Positions 43,396 through 55,325 are shown, counted from the stretch's first letter. The stretch is DNA of 64,000 nucleotides from Papio anubis (GCF_008728515.1 NC_044984.1:93419181-93483180); one strand, 5' to 3'. Made by a program: numbers and translations. The notes: generated from the sequence alone by a model not told the origin.

Positions 43396-44267
43396 AAAAT
43401 AGAAATAACAGCCTAGATACATAAATAATCTAAAGGAAATGTGATGAAATATGACCTTTTGGGGAACTATGGGACTTGGCCTCACTGGGGGATCAAGTCT
43501 CCAAGCCAAATGTGTCTTTTATTTGAATCAAAGAGAAAAGCCATATGACAAAGATGAAAATCAGAATAGTCTTTGATAAAGGTTCTATGTGGATACAACT
43601 ATGAATAAAGATTTAGCAGTGCCTATGAAAATGAAAATGAAAATATTCAGACTTCATGGACCCAGCAATTCCATTTCTTGGTTGTGGCAGACATTGCTGG
43701 GAGGCTGAGTCCTTTCCCTCTCACTACCTCCCACTACAGAGGCTGGATAACCTAAAGTTCTCAGCGTCCCTTTAAAGCAATGGTTGAACATGTGACAGAA
43801 ATTGTCATTGGGGAAACTTCTGGAAAAGTTTTTGCTTTCCTAATGAAAAGGGAAAAATTCGTCTACTGCCCTTCTGTGCCCACAAGAAAGGACTCTCCTC
43901 AGGACGAGTGGCTAAACTGTTCAGAGAAGGCGACAGCGACGGGCCCGCACTCTTTGGACCTCCAGTGATAGATATCTCCATTGGACACCTGGAGGCAGGC
44001 AAGGATAGGCCATGGAAGGGTTAGTTCTGCATGAAAAAAAGTTATTTAAAGCTCTCTCCATCTTTTGCATCTAAGTTGCTCTGACTAGTGTTTATCTGTC
44101 AGTGAAAATAATGACGGGGATGTGTACCGTGGCATGTAATTAATAGAGGTTATAATGGAGGCAACAGGATATTTACTATTTATTTTAGGCAGACAGGGGT
44201 ATGATAACATAAAGAATAGAAGAGAAGGGATACTAGGAAGAATGAAAGTTATCACATCCAAGTTGGG
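43396..44267. other. Intronic DNA, possible old repeat
   Basis: 43685-43930 has words (GGCAGACATTGCTGGGAGGC, CTTCTGGAAAAGTTTTTGCT, AATGAAAAGGGAAAAATTCG) that recall an old mammalian interspersed repeat I cannot name. No gene. Confidence 0.35.
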
Positions 44268-44284
44268 GTGTGTGTGTGTGTGTG
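44268..44284. repeat. Short (GT)n run
   Basis: Eight GT units. Confidence 0.9.
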
Positions 44285-45424
44285 AATTATAGTACTGCCT
44301 CTTCTCATTTTGACTTAACATTGTGAGTTTATCATAAAAAGATTACTTGAATGAATTTCTTTCCTCTGGATTTTGGTTTCTAATTAAAAACCAAAACAGA
44401 TGCAAAATTACCAAAGTGTTCATGGGACTAACAGGTTTTAAATCTGGGAGTGGGTTTCAGCTTATAATTGAAGATGACAGGTATCCAGAGATTGTATAAA
44501 GTTATGGTTCTAAAGGAAGCACACTTTTACATAAACCTGGTATTCTACAGGAAAAAATGTTATTCTTGAAATCCAAACACATTATAATCTTAACAGGGCA
44601 GAAACAATAAGAACATTTAGGGGTATGTTAGGTTGGCCTTAGTGTGTAGCTATTCCGTGAACTCTTGAGATGTCAGAGTTTTTGTTCAGGTCCTTTGTAA
44701 TCTGGAATGCCTTTGGTGGGCAGTGAATGGCGATTATTGAAAGAGTTGACTGATAGAATATTCCTGACTTTTCCCCATGTTTATTTTTAGTTTTGGTTTT
44801 GGTCTTGAAGACATTTTTCTTAAGATGTCTTCAGGAAAAAATATTTTTTTCCACATTGAAAACTGGCTTTTTCAAGTTTAAAATTTGGTGATGGGAAAAC
44901 TTGCTCGCATCACATCAATGGGATTAAGTGTGAGGAGATGATCGCTGTGGGCACACAGGCAGGAGGCTAACCCCACAAAGGGCGAAACTAAAAGCTGAGC
45001 AAGAGCTCCACGAAGAGGAGCGCTTTGAACTGTTCTGGGACTGGCTAGGACCACCAATTGTCTTTGGGTTGAATATGAAGGGAAAATGTGTACCAGGCAC
45101 ACAAATATCCTTATCCTTTGTATAGCATCTATAACATGAAGGATATTCTCATTTTTTAACTCCATTTTCTTCACTGAATAATATTACTCAACCTGAAAGA
45201 AATACAGGGAAAAGAAAAGGAGGGACATCCATTCTCACAGTGAATGTAATTAAATGTCCTCCTGGCTAGTTTTTCAAGTCAAAGGTTCTGAGTTTTGTTT
45301 CCAGAATATTCAACTGGTCCTAAAAACATCATGAAGGCCCTCATGTTTAACTAAATGGTGTATGATTAAAAGGGGGCACACTCTGTCTAGGTTAAAGAGG
45401 TGATAAACAGCTATAGAATTTCAT
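44285..45424. other. Unique intronic DNA
   Basis: Nothing recognised over about 1.1 kb. Confidence 0.45.
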
Positions 45425-45575
45425 GTTTCTTTCTACTTGGTATTATATGCCTTGTTTCCTTTACTGGACAGCAAACTTCTTGAGAGAAAGGATCATGCCT
45501 GAAGCATCTTTGCATCTCCCCTAACATCTGTTTGCTAAGTGTTGAATAAAATAAAAGCTTGAAAGAATGACTCGG
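45425..45575 (+). repeat. L2 3' end
   Basis: ACAGCAAACTTCTTGAGAGA, AAGGATCATGCCTGAAGCAT and GCTAAGTGTTGAATAAAATA fit the L2 3' end. Confidence 0.7.
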
Positions 45576-46154
45576 TAAGTAAAAACATGAAGCTTTTTAG
45601 ATTCATTAAAAAACATTTAGTCTAAAGATCACTAAGTAAGTTTATAGGAAAAGCACGGAAAAGTTTGAGCTGGAAATTCTAATATGCAGGATGCCTGATG
45701 TGTTTTTCCCCCCTAATTGAAAGAAAGATAAAGATGGAATTGCTGGTACACCATAACACCAAAATGTTCTTAATTTTTTTTCAGTTTTGCAAATTCTCAT
45801 GATTTGATTTTCATCCAGGACTGTCAGTTGAGACATCTGATAATCTAAAAGCATTCAGAGAATTAGGATCCCATATGGCTCGAAAATATCTCCTATCCGG
45901 CAGGAAAAAGAGAACATACTGTGAAAATAATACTGGTATATCCTTCAATTTACGTGTAAAGGGAGCACAGATAAGTTTAAATCATCATTCAAAGTATAAT
46001 AATTATAATGATCATAAGGACTGATTATAATAACCAAAATAAAAAGAATATACAGTTCTTCATAATCATGCAACATTATAAAAAATCAGAAGTATACTTC
46101 AAATCAATGATAGTATTAGAGTTCTGTTTTGTCTAACAGAAGCAACAGTCATTA
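45576..46154. other. AT-rich intronic DNA
   Basis: Nothing recognised. Confidence 0.45.
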
Positions 46155-46320
46155 GAAATGAGCATGGGATTAGGAGTCCCGGCTTACTACTAATTAACTG
46201 TATAAATCCGAAAAGGTAATTTAACTCCCTTAGGTCTTAATTTTCTCAACTGAGCCATGAGAGGGCTAGACCAGATGTTCCCTTCTAACACAACATCTGT
46301 TCTGGAGCTTCTAACAAGGA
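46155..46320 (+). repeat. MIR-family SINE
   Basis: GAGCATGGGATTAGGAGTCC, TTTTCTCAACTGAGCCATGA and GCTAGACCAGATGTTCCCTT form a MIR with a MIR3-like end. Confidence 0.65.
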
Positions 46321-46494
46321 GTACATCTACTCACACACTCATATTGCCTGAAGAATAATTAATTCTTCTTGCTTTGGGGGTGATGTCATTTTCCTCGGCT
46401 AAGTGTTCAGTATTGAGAGGTGCACTTACATAATGGTGAGAGACGAAGGAGACCTGGGCTTAGTCAGCTAATTCCACCAACAAAATTATTACTG

Positions 46495-46700
46495 TTACTA
46501 ATAATAACAATAACGGTTATTCATTGAGAGTTAACTGCAGGCCAGACACTGTGCTTTAATCCTCTGAACAATTCTATAAAATAGATATCACTATTATCAT
46601 CCCCATTTTACAGATGAGAAAATGGAAGCATAAAGATTACTAGGAACTTGGCTGAGATCTCACAGTAAGTGGCAGAGCTGCTGTGGACACGAAGGTGGGT
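46495..46700 (-). repeat. MIR
   Basis: GCAGGCCAGACACTGTGCTT, TTATCATCCCCATTTTACAG and CACAGTAAGTGGCAGAGCTG are clear MIR complement blocks. Confidence 0.88.
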
Positions 46701-46894
46701 GTTGGAATCAGATTCCCCTCACCCCACCGGCTTCCCATAGCTTCGACAGGTGTCTTCTGCATGGAATTGCCTCAGATCTGATGGATGGAGTCTCTCTCTG
46801 CCAGCCCAGCCTTCTCCACGAACCTCCTTTCCTACCATTTCTATCCAGGGATTGAGGATTATTAATAAAAAAGAAAAGGAATTGAGTGCTCCTG

Positions 46895-47065
46895 GGTTCA
46901 CCTTACAGCTCTGCACTTTAATAGCAGTATGACTCAGGATCAGCAATCTTCTTTCTTTGTCTGTACAATGGGGATAACACTAATGCTTATCTTTTAAGGA
47001 TGTGGTGACATAATGTTTATGAAGTTGCTTTATAAACTCTAAAGTAAAATTGCTAAAAATAAAGC
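46895..47065 (+). repeat. MIR
   Basis: ACAGCTCTGCACTTTAATAG, GTCTGTACAATGGGGATAAC and a TTATGAAGTTGCTTTATAAA end fit MIR. Confidence 0.65.
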
Positions 47066-47083
47066 ATGCCTGCTAGGAACTAC

Positions 47084-47106
47084 TTTTTTTTTTTTTTTTT
47101 TTTTTT
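47084..47106. repeat. Isolated poly(T) tract
   Basis: 23 T residues not attached to an Alu. It may be the tail of an unrecognised retrocopy on the minus strand or simple expansion. Confidence 0.9.
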
Positions 47107-47194
47107 AGAACATAGCACTGTAAATCTTCTAGTTTCATGTTGTTTTTGCTGGAAATAGTCTATTCTGAAACAGGCAGCATGTGTGATGGAGGAA

Positions 47195-47275
47195 AAATTC
47201 AGGTTTTTTTTTTCCCCCTAGCTCTGCCATTTACTTAGCTTTGTGGCCTTGGGCAAGTCACTTGATCTGGCATTC
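47195..47275 (+). repeat. MIR fragment
   Basis: AGCTCTGCCATTTACTTAGC followed by TTTGTGGCCTTGGGCAAGTC. Confidence 0.75.
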
Positions 47276-47289
47276 CACAGGGTCCCATG

Positions 47290-48095
47290 CTCTACGAGCC
47301 CTGCATTTGGGGTTTAATGTTCTGTGGTTGCTGTTTTGAAGTTCTTCCCAAGTTTTTTCTTTGAGTTTGTGTGTTATAAGTGAAGTCTGAAGGCTGGGCT
47401 TGGCACCTTAGATCATGGGAGGTCTTGCTTCCTGTTGCATCTCCAGGATGGGTTCTGCCAGAGACTCTCTTCATTGGTCTCTCTATCTTTGGTCCTGCCC
47501 AACCTCCATTTCTCTGTTAAGTCCTAAAATTGCTGCCATCCTTCACTCCTAGCAGGAATCTGGGTGCTGGCAGAGGGAGGGCTTGGGTGGAGCACTCAAG
47601 CCCATGGCACCTTGGGGCCGAGCATGGCATCACCCATCCCCGCCCTAATGGGTAGCACCATACCAAATCAAATGGGTGAGCAGCCAGAAGCTATCCCAAT
47701 CCAAATATCAAGCATGTCCTGATGGAGAGATTTAAAAATCCTTGGAGAGGGGGTCCCCTGTCTGCTATGGATGGAGGTAATGGGCCACTGGGTAAAAGAG
47801 ATGCCTGGTTAGACTTCCCGGGACCCTGCTCTATCCAGGATACTGTGGTAGTCTGGAGAGTGGTGGGGGCCTGGCAGTGGGGCACCTGTGCCCTGCACAG
47901 GAGGCAGGGTCCATGGCACCTGCGTGGGGCTGCGCTCTCACTACAAGTGTCTTGTGCCTTGGAATGCTCCTTTGGCTGGCTCCAGGCCTGGTGCATTCCC
48001 CCTCCTTCTAACCTTCCTGGGTTTGGCCTGTATTTGTCTTTTTTGACAAGCTCACAGCATCCTTTGGATAAAAAACACAAAATATAAACTGGGGA
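47290..48095. other. Unclassified GC-elevated block
   Basis: About 800 bp clearly richer in G and C than its flanks, not Alu, L1, L2 or MIR. Long frames overlap on both strands: 153 codons minus (47691-48152) and 121 codons plus (47722-48087). Neither has a domain I recognise. An old LTR or ERV-derived piece is possible but not shown. Confidence 0.4.
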
Positions 48096-48756
48096 ATTTG
48101 GTGATCCTTCACAGGAGTTAAATGCTTTAATATTTTCATCTAAAAGTAGCATTGCACAATATAAAAATGAATGACAAAATTCATGCTAATAACATAAAAG
48201 TTTAATTTTTCTTTACACAGAACATTAAATAGTAAATAAAAAACACCATGACAAATCTAAAGAGAGACCACAAAAGGAAGGAAAATGGTTTGTATGTATT
48301 TTTAATGGCACTCTTTCCCCTGCCTTTTGAATAGGGGGCCCCACGTTTTCATTTTGGACTGAGCTCCACATATTATGTAGCTGGCTGCACTCCCAGGATG
48401 TAAGGTTTGCATAATCACCTGGTCCTTGCCTCACTTCACAGGTATATTTGCAGCAGCTCTGCTTGCAGTTGGTAAGCTCAGTTAAGGAACATAGTTGGAA
48501 TGACTCAAGAATAGCTTACCATCCAATTATCTGTGGCTTTATCTTTGCCTTTCCAAGTGGGTGGAAAAGGAGTAATGGGAGCCATTCCCTTGGAAACTAC
48601 TGAGGTCATTTAACCCTAACAAGGATAATGCTTTGCCAGATGTTAATTAGAGATAATTTCCACTTTTAGTTTTAGTTCTAGAGGTTGCCTTAAAAATTAT
48701 GAGGGCAACAGGAAACACTGAACTTGCCTAGACTTCTGGGGCTTCTTTATGCATTC
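48096..48756. other. Unique intronic DNA
   Basis: Nothing recognised. Confidence 0.45.
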
Positions 48757-48948
48757 GCCTATTCATTCACCCATTCATTAATTCCCTCCTTCACTCACAC
48801 TATCATTTCACAACATTTACTGAAGTGCTACCATGCTGCCTACACTTTAAGTATTGAGAATTCAAAAGTGATTGAGGCAGTCTCTCTCCTAAAGAAGCTC
48901 AAAGTCACTGGGGGAGGGGTAAGGTGGAGGTGGGATCAGAAGGCACAT
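48757..48948 (-). repeat. Long L2, segment 1 (3' end)
   Basis: CATTCACCCATTCATTAATT, then AGTGATTGAGGCAGTCTCTC and CTAAAGAAGCTCAAAGTCAC begin a minus-strand L2 that continues, between Alus, to about 51590. Confidence 0.7.
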
Positions 48949-48963
48949 AAAGAGATTATTTTT

Positions 48964-49255
48964 ATTATTATTTTGAGATGGAGTCTTGCCATGTCGCCCA
49001 GGCTGGAGTGCAGTGGCATGATCTGGGCTCACTGCAACCTCCACCTTCCAGGTTCCAGTGATTCTCCTGCCTCAGCCTCCCAAATAGCTGGGATTACAGG
49101 CACATGCCACCACACCCAGCTAAGTTTTGTATTTTCGTAAAGATTGGGTTTCGCCATGTTAGCCAGGCTGGTCTCAAACTCCTGACCTCAAATGATCCAC
49201 CTGCCTCAGCCTCCTAAAGTGCTGGGATTACAGGTGTGAGCCACTGTGCCTGGTC
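48964..49255 (-). mobile_element. AluS, antisense, inside L2
   Basis: Both arms are present. Target duplication AAAGAGATTATTTTT / AAAGAGACTATTTTT at 48949-48963 and 49256-49270. Confidence 0.95.
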
Positions 49256-49270
49256 AAAGAGACTATTTTT

Positions 49271-49973
49271 TTGATGAAGCACATACAGTGATTATGGCTA
49301 TACAGAGAAAAGATTCCTGAAGTACACAGCTTTGGATCAGGAAACACATTTTGGGAAAGGGAACATCTCTGCTACCTGCTAAGTGATGAGGAAAAGTTAA
49401 CCATAATACAGACAATGGTTGAAGCAAGAGAGAGAGGGCACTGCGTGGATCAGTTGCAACTTGAACAATGGCAATGAGAAGAGAAACAGTACACTGAGAG
49501 TGAAAACCAGCAAGCAGTTTACAGTTAACCAGGTGGAAGAAACAGGGAGGGAGAGACCAGGTAGCGAGCCTTGTAAGCGATGATGTGAAGTGGGCTTTAT
49601 CCTGTGGTTCTGGGCAGTTGGCAAGTTGTTTTATGCCTGGAAGGGAGATGGCTGGATTTACAATGTAGAGAGCACACTCCAGTGGCTATCTGAAGTGTGG
49701 ACATGAAGGGCTAAAACTGGAGGTTGGAAGCCCATTTAAAGAGTTCTTGCAGCCATAATACAAGAGACAATGAAGGCCTGGACTAGGACAGCAGCAGGAA
49801 TGGTGATGTATTAAAGAAATACTACAGAGTCAAAACTGACTGGACTTGATTATTGATTACATATAGGTATTGGTAGAAGACAAGTGTTAAGAATAACTGT
49901 CAGTGCTCTTGTTTGGGTAACTGATGATTAAGGAGTCAGGTGAGAAACAGACTTTTGGAGGAGGTAGAGGGTT
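49271..49973 (-). repeat. Long L2, segment 2
   Basis: GCCTTGTAAGCGATGATGTG, GCTTTATCCTGTGGTTCTGG, GGCCTGGACTAGGACAGCAG and GATTAAGGAGTCAGGTGAGA are L2 reverse transcriptase 3' region in complement. Confidence 0.75.
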
Positions 49974-49994
49974 TGGAGGTACAGTGTTTTGTTT

Positions 49995-50290
49995 TTGTTT
50001 TTGTTTTTGAGATGGAGTCTCATACTATCACCCAGGCTGGAGTGCAGTGGCATGATCTCAGCTCATTGCAACCTTCACCTCCGGGGTTCAAGCAATTCTT
50101 GTGCCTCAGCCTCCTGAATAGCTGGGATTATAGATGTGAGCCATCATGCCCAGCTAATTTTTGTATTTTTAGTAGAGACAGGGTTTTGCCATGTTGTTCA
50201 GGCTGGTCTTGAACTCCTGATCTCAGGCCATCCACCCACCTCAGCCTCCGAAGGTGCTGGGATTACAGGCGTGAGCCTCTGCGCTCAGCC
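49995..50290 (-). mobile_element. AluS, antisense, inside L2
   Basis: TTTTTG-repeat tail, both arms. A 21-bp target duplication with two mismatches is at 49974-49994 and 50291-50311. Confidence 0.95.
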
Positions 50291-50311
50291 TGGAGGTGCA
50301 GTGTTGTGTTT

Positions 50312-50888
50312 GGGACATGCTTAGGGGCCTATGGAACTGGAAGGAGGGGATGTTAGCAGACAGTGAGAGGAGGCTGAAGTTGGGGAGAGGTTCAGGCTAA
50401 CGCTGTAGATTTGGGGATGATCAGGACTGAGGTGGTAGCTGTATGAAATGGATAAAAGCACCACTGAGAAGAATGGGGAAACGCCATGAGAGAAAGAAGG
50501 AAAAGATGAAGGTAATGAGGAAAAGAGGGAGAGTGTGTTGTCACAGATGCCAAGAGGGTAACTAACGAGTTTCATGAATAAGGATATGAACCAACTGTTA
50601 AATATGGCAGAGAAGTCTTAACAGAAGTGGAAAAGGCCCTCTGGTTTGGTAAAATACAGTAGCTCATGAGGACCCCAGGTGGAGTCTTTCCGGGAGACTT
50701 TCCATTGTGGGTACCAAAACCAGATTAGAGAATTGTGAGACAAAAGGGGTGGAGACAACGAATGTAGACGACTGTTTTGAGAAATCTGAATGAGTAAGGG
50801 AGGAGAAAATGTGCAGCACAGCTGAAGAAGGAACAGGATCACAGGAAGTTGCTTTATTTTCTTCTTCTTCTTCTTTTTTTTCACTCGT
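50312..50888 (-). repeat. Long L2, segment 3
   Basis: GGCTGAAGTTGGGGAGAGGT, TAGATTTGGGGATGATCAGG and the later purine-rich DNA continue the L2 coding region. A CTTCTTCTTCTTC run is near 50860. Confidence 0.65.
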
Positions 50889-50899
50889 AAGAATAGGAG

Positions 50900-51201
50900 G
50901 TGACTGGGCACACTGGGTCATGCCTGTAATCCCAGCTTTTTGGGAGGCCAAGGCAGGCAGATTGCTTGAGCCCACAAGTTCTTCGAGACCAGCCTAGGCA
51001 AAGGAAAACTCCATCTTTACAAAAAATAAAAAAGTTAGCTGGGCATGGTGGCATGCACCTGTAGTCCTGGCTACTCCAGGGGCTGATGTAGGAACATCAT
51101 TTGAGCCTGGGAGACAGAGGTTGCAGTGAACGGTGGTCATACCACTGCACTCCAGGCTGGGTGATAGAGCAAGATCCTGTCTCAAAAAATAAAAAAATTA
51201 A
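50900..51201 (+). mobile_element. AluJ inside L2
   Basis: Diverged sense Alu. Target duplication AAGAATAGGAG at 50889-50899 and 51202-51212. Confidence 0.92.
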
Positions 51202-51219
51202 AAGAATAGGAGACTCTTA

Positions 51220-51412
51220 GCCGGGCATGGTGGTACACACTGTAGTCATGGCCACTCGGGAGGCTGAGATGGGAGGAAACATTTTTTGAGGTCAGGAGGT
51301 TGAGGCTGCAGTGAGCTATGATCACGTCACTGCACCCCAACCTGGGTGACTGATAGATATGTGTTTTGAAAAGCTAATGCTCAGAGCAGGATGAAACTGT
51401 GTCTCTTAAAAC
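51220..51412 (+). mobile_element. Alu monomer (FLAM-like) with inserted piece
   Basis: A single 7SL-derived arm (GCCGGGCATGGTGGTACACA ... CACCCCAACCTGGGTGAC) ends at 51350. A 32-bp foreign segment lies at 51351-51382, then the monomer tail AGAGCAGGATGAAACTGTGT resumes at 51383. Confidence 0.85.
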
Positions 51413-51590
51413 AATAATTAGAAAAAAAAGGAGACACTTAAGTGAGTTTACAGGCAGCAGGTAAAGCACTAGTGAAGAGGGAAGTTGGATCCACAGAGAG
51501 GCAAAGGAAAACTGCTGGAGGTAGGAGGAGTAGGTCTTGAGTGAGATAAAGGGCCTGGAAGTGGGAAGCAAGGATGGGTGAGGTGTAGAA
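51413..51590 (-). repeat. Long L2, segment 4
   Basis: Purine-rich continuation (GAGTTTACAGGCAGCAGGTA, GGAAGTTGGATCCACAGAGA) consistent with the 5'-ward part of the same L2; weaker than the other segments. Confidence 0.5.
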
Positions 51591-51879
51591 TCCTTACTCC
51601 CGAAGCCCTTCACTGCTGATACGTCTGCTATCCTTGGCATGTGACAATTCCTCAAGCTGGTCAATGCCACTGTGTCAACTGCACAGCAATTCTCTTTCTT
51701 GGGGATTCCTATAAAAACTCCCTCATAACAATTCCCCAAGTCTCTGGTCTTACCTTGACACCCCTCAGTCTTACACAATTCCTTGCTATTTTGAGTAGTT
51801 TGAGGTTACCCATCATGAACTCCTTCGACATCTTCTCCTATCTTGATTTATGTACTCTCCTTGATCTCATTTTTTCCTG
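51591..51879. other. Unique intronic DNA
   Basis: Nothing secure. Confidence 0.4.
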
Positions 51880-52255
51880 CAATATTAAAAATTCTACTGA
51901 TCTTTCAAGGTCCAACTCAACTGATATCCCTTATCTATGTCTCGCTTTCATCTTACGTATACATTTTTAAATTTTTGATGTCTTTTATGTTATCTTATGA
52001 GCTACTTTAAATACTTTTTAGAACAAGGAAGGGATTCAATCAACCTGTCAATCGTCATGATGCCTTTTCTTATCTCATCTTCTTTTCATCTTCTTCATCT
52101 TTTTGACTCATTTTTATATCATTCCTCTACGAAACTATTAAACCCCTTAAGGACAAGTAAATGTTTTTTCGCCTGCTCTAATATGTCAATGCATTATACA
52201 TAATACCTACCTACTACAATTAATACATTGTAAGCTCCTGGAGGACAAGAATTTA
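51880..52255 (+). repeat. L2 3' end
   Basis: GATCTTTCAAGGTCCAACTC and TTGTAAGCTCCTGGAGGACA mark the L2 3' end. A short GCTA run follows at 52258-52271. Confidence 0.6.
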
Positions 52256-52324
52256 GAAGCTAGCTAGCTAGACAGAGATGAACACATATGCAGAGACATA
52301 TTTACATTCTCTCAAGTATACCAG

Positions 52325-52680
52325 TTTAATCTAATACTTACTATATACTTGCTAGCAATTGAGGATATATAAAGATAAATAAAACAAAACACAGTCTCTG
52401 TCTTCCAAGGGTGCAAATCTAGTGTGGCAATCAGAGAATGAGGGGCTCGAATGACATGCTGATAAAATTGGACTGTATTCTGGTAGGTTTTTCGCAGAAC
52501 TTAGGCAAAGGATATTAATAGATATGTATTTTGAAAAGAGAACGCTCAGAGCAGGATGAAGGATGAATTTGAAAAGAATAGATTGGGGGTAGGTACATCT
52601 ATGAGGCTTTTGCAATAGCGTAGATGACAGATAATAAAGATCAAGTGAGGGCAAGTTTGTTACAGATGAGATATTGAGGG
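52325..52680 (-). repeat. L2 3' region
   Basis: CAGTCTCTGTCTTCCAAGGG, TATGTATTTTGAAAAGAGAA and GGCTTTTGCAATAGCGTAGA are L2 complement blocks. 52516-52560 is nearly repeated at 51351-51395. Confidence 0.65.
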
Positions 52681-53104
52681 TACATGCGTGTATGTGTATG
52701 TTGGGAGAGTGAGGTTGTGGTGCGCAAGAATAAGCGTTCAGAAGTTATTTGCTAATCTTACTTTTTAAAAGACATTAAATGGTAAACAGTAGTAATGCCT
52801 ATAGCTTATTACATATTGTGTAACACATTCCTCTAGATTGGCCTTAGGCAATATTGAGATCTGTTCCATTTCACCACTTAGGATCCTCTAGGCCCAATTT
52901 TGGCACTTTATTCTATATGATCAGCTGTTTGTTTTTCCCTTATTACTTCAGGTCTCAAGTTTTGAGTGTTCTATGAGCCCATATATCCTTCAGAGCAAGA
53001 CAGTGTGTGAATAGGCATCCTTTGCACTTGGTAGAGGGTTAGGCCAATAGTGGATGCCAAATAAATCCTTGTAGAATTGAATGGTATTACCTGGAGTTTC
53101 CTGA
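52681..53104. other. Intronic DNA, possible L2 tail
   Basis: 52950-53085 ends in GGATGCCAAATAAATCCTTG, reminiscent of an L2 tail; otherwise nothing. Confidence 0.4.
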
Positions 53105-53445
53105 AGGTTGTATGTCCTCTTACTCCTTGGCCTTTGGAACAACCTTCTCTATACCTGGAATTCTTTCTCTCTCTCTCTTTACCTCCTCTGACTACTGTTT
53201 CTTCACCTCACTTTGACCTTCCTAGTCCTGTTTATCACTTCCTCTGAGAGTTGTTGCTTGATACCCCTGCATTGGGTCAGCAGCTTTTACTAAGTAGTCC
53301 ACAGAATCACCTACTCATGTGTTTCTCTGCCAGCTCTATAAAGACAGACTAGACTGCCTTTCGGTAATTTGTTCAGTATTTATCCCCAGGTTAAGCACAG
53401 CACCTGTCATACAGTAGACGTTCAGTAAATATTTGTTAAATGAAC
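53105..53445 (+). repeat. L2 3' end
   Basis: TTGGCCTTTGGAACAACCTT, GTTTATCACTTCCTCTGAGA, AGCACAGCACCTGTCATACA and GTAGACGTTCAGTAAATATT. Confidence 0.8.
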
Positions 53446-54715
53446 ATGGTTTTGTGGGGTTTTATTTGTAAATCTGAACATTTTGAAATTTGAATCTTCA
53501 ATTAGCTGGACATAAAGTGCTAGATCCATCCAGAGGAAAGAAATAATGGGAGACCATCTAGAAAAGCATTTTGTTCTTTATGCTATTAAACTCAGTAGAA
53601 ATTAGTTATTATATTTTTTGAGGGCTCTTATGCAGTTAACACTCTGGAGAACACTAAGACAAATTTCATCTTTCTATCCTGCCCCCCAAGAGCATGGAAA
53701 ATATCTGCTTGGGTACCCATTTTTTCATGTGTACACACTAGCATCTTCAGTCGGTAAGTTCCTGTGGGACAGGAACAGTAAACATCTCATAATTAGAAAG
53801 TAAAAGTGACAGCAAAAACACGACAAGATCAGAAAGCCAGATTCTACATCAGAAAGTCTTAGGGGGTGTAGCTTTAGTGTTTTACAGACAACCCAATGTC
53901 ACAGGCAACACTAATTCCCTTGCTCTGGTGAATTTATTAAAAGCAAAATTTTACTTCCTACTGCCTAGTACCCTATTACACAGTAGAGACAAGAGGGGTT
54001 AAGAAAATCAGGCATAGTCCTTGTTCCCATGTAGTTTATAGTTAAGGAGTGAGAGAACTGGTGGTGACCTGATTTTGAAGAGGTTGATTCAGGTTAAGAC
54101 CCAATTTTGAAGTTGGTCTCCAACAAGATGAGTGGTTTCTAGGAATATAGCTCTGCACAAACAAATACATATACCTTAGACAGTCTGTGACATGGAGTGA
54201 GAAACCCTCCCTGATACATCCTTTACTAGGGGTCTCTGCAAGGGCTCAGATTTCTACTTCAATAGAAATGCTCATTGGTACCATCTGAGGATGATTTTTT
54301 TCCAACAGGCACTAGGAGATCAATTACTACTGGCAGCCTAATTTGCAAGATAAAGAAATTCCCCATTATTCTAGTATCTTCACAACCAAAGTCTACTTAA
54401 GCATCATCAGCCAACATCATGGCATAGTGGAAAAAATTTGGAATAGCTAAAAGGTTACAGATTAGAAGTTCTCATAGCTGAGATGCCACTATGTGCTTCT
54501 CATTAAAATCCAGAGTTAGGACCAGGGTCAGAGGATTCTTGTCCTTCTACACGTGAGTGGACTACAGCCATGTATTCTTCTAAATTGTGTTTTGAATTTT
54601 GTCTTGAAAGATAATGTTTTAAGAGTGCTAAGCCTGTATACTCATACAACAGAAATAATATGTGTGATAAAGTTGGGCAAGAAGTGCTTTTAAAGTTGTC
54701 AGTTTCGAAAGGTGT
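53446..54715. other. Unique intronic DNA
   Basis: About 1.3 kb with no recognised repeat, RNA gene or exon. Confidence 0.45.
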
Positions 54716-54925
54716 CTTTTTAAATGGGTACTTAATGGTTATACATATTTATGGGACATATGTGATATCTTGATACAAGCATACAAAGTGTAATGATCAA
54801 ATCAGTATCCATCACCTCAAGCATTTATCATTTCTTTGTGTAAGGAACACTCCAATTCTACTCTTTTCGTCATTTTGGAATATACAAGAAATTGTTAATC
54901 ATTGTTGTCTTGTTGTGCTACAAAA
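54716..54925. repeat. Old L1 fragment
   Basis: ATACATATTTATGGGACATA, TGATATCTTGATACAAGCAT, ACCTCAAGCATTTATCATTT and TTGTTGTGCTAC match a block common in old primate and mammalian L1s. Confidence 0.8.
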
Positions 54926-55014
54926 AAGTTGTCTTAAAATTTGGTTACTAATTGATAACACTAGTCAGAATCATGATTTATATTCTGTAGAACATTTTTT
55001 CTCATTTAGCTTTC

Positions 55015-55180
55015 AGTTATAATACCTCACAGAATAATAAAGGCTGATAGGTTAAGTGTCTTGGCCCTGACTATCTTGAGAATAGTGGTTGGAGCAAGAA
55101 CTATGGTCCAGACGTCTGCTCTGGCTGCAATGTTGCCGCTCCCTACTCCATTACACCACAATGATGGATGAATGACGGAT
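55015..55180 (-). repeat. MIR
   Basis: GTTAAGTGTCTTGGCCCTGA, CCAGACGTCTGCTCTGGCTG and CTCCATTACACCAC fit the 5' half of a MIR in complement. Confidence 0.6.
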
Positions 55181-55234
55181 GCTGCAGCTGAAGTAATTAC
55201 AGTAAACTCAGGATATAAGAAATATATAGTGAAA

Positions 55235-55325
55235 ATATAGAAATTAATAATAAATATAAAATAAAGCATCTTTAATATTAAGATGTAATATAATTAATAA
55301 ATTAATATAATAAATACAGTAATAT
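55235..55325. repeat. AT-rich low-complexity block
   Basis: Nearly pure A/T (ATTAATAATAAATATAAAAT and similar). Confidence 0.85.
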
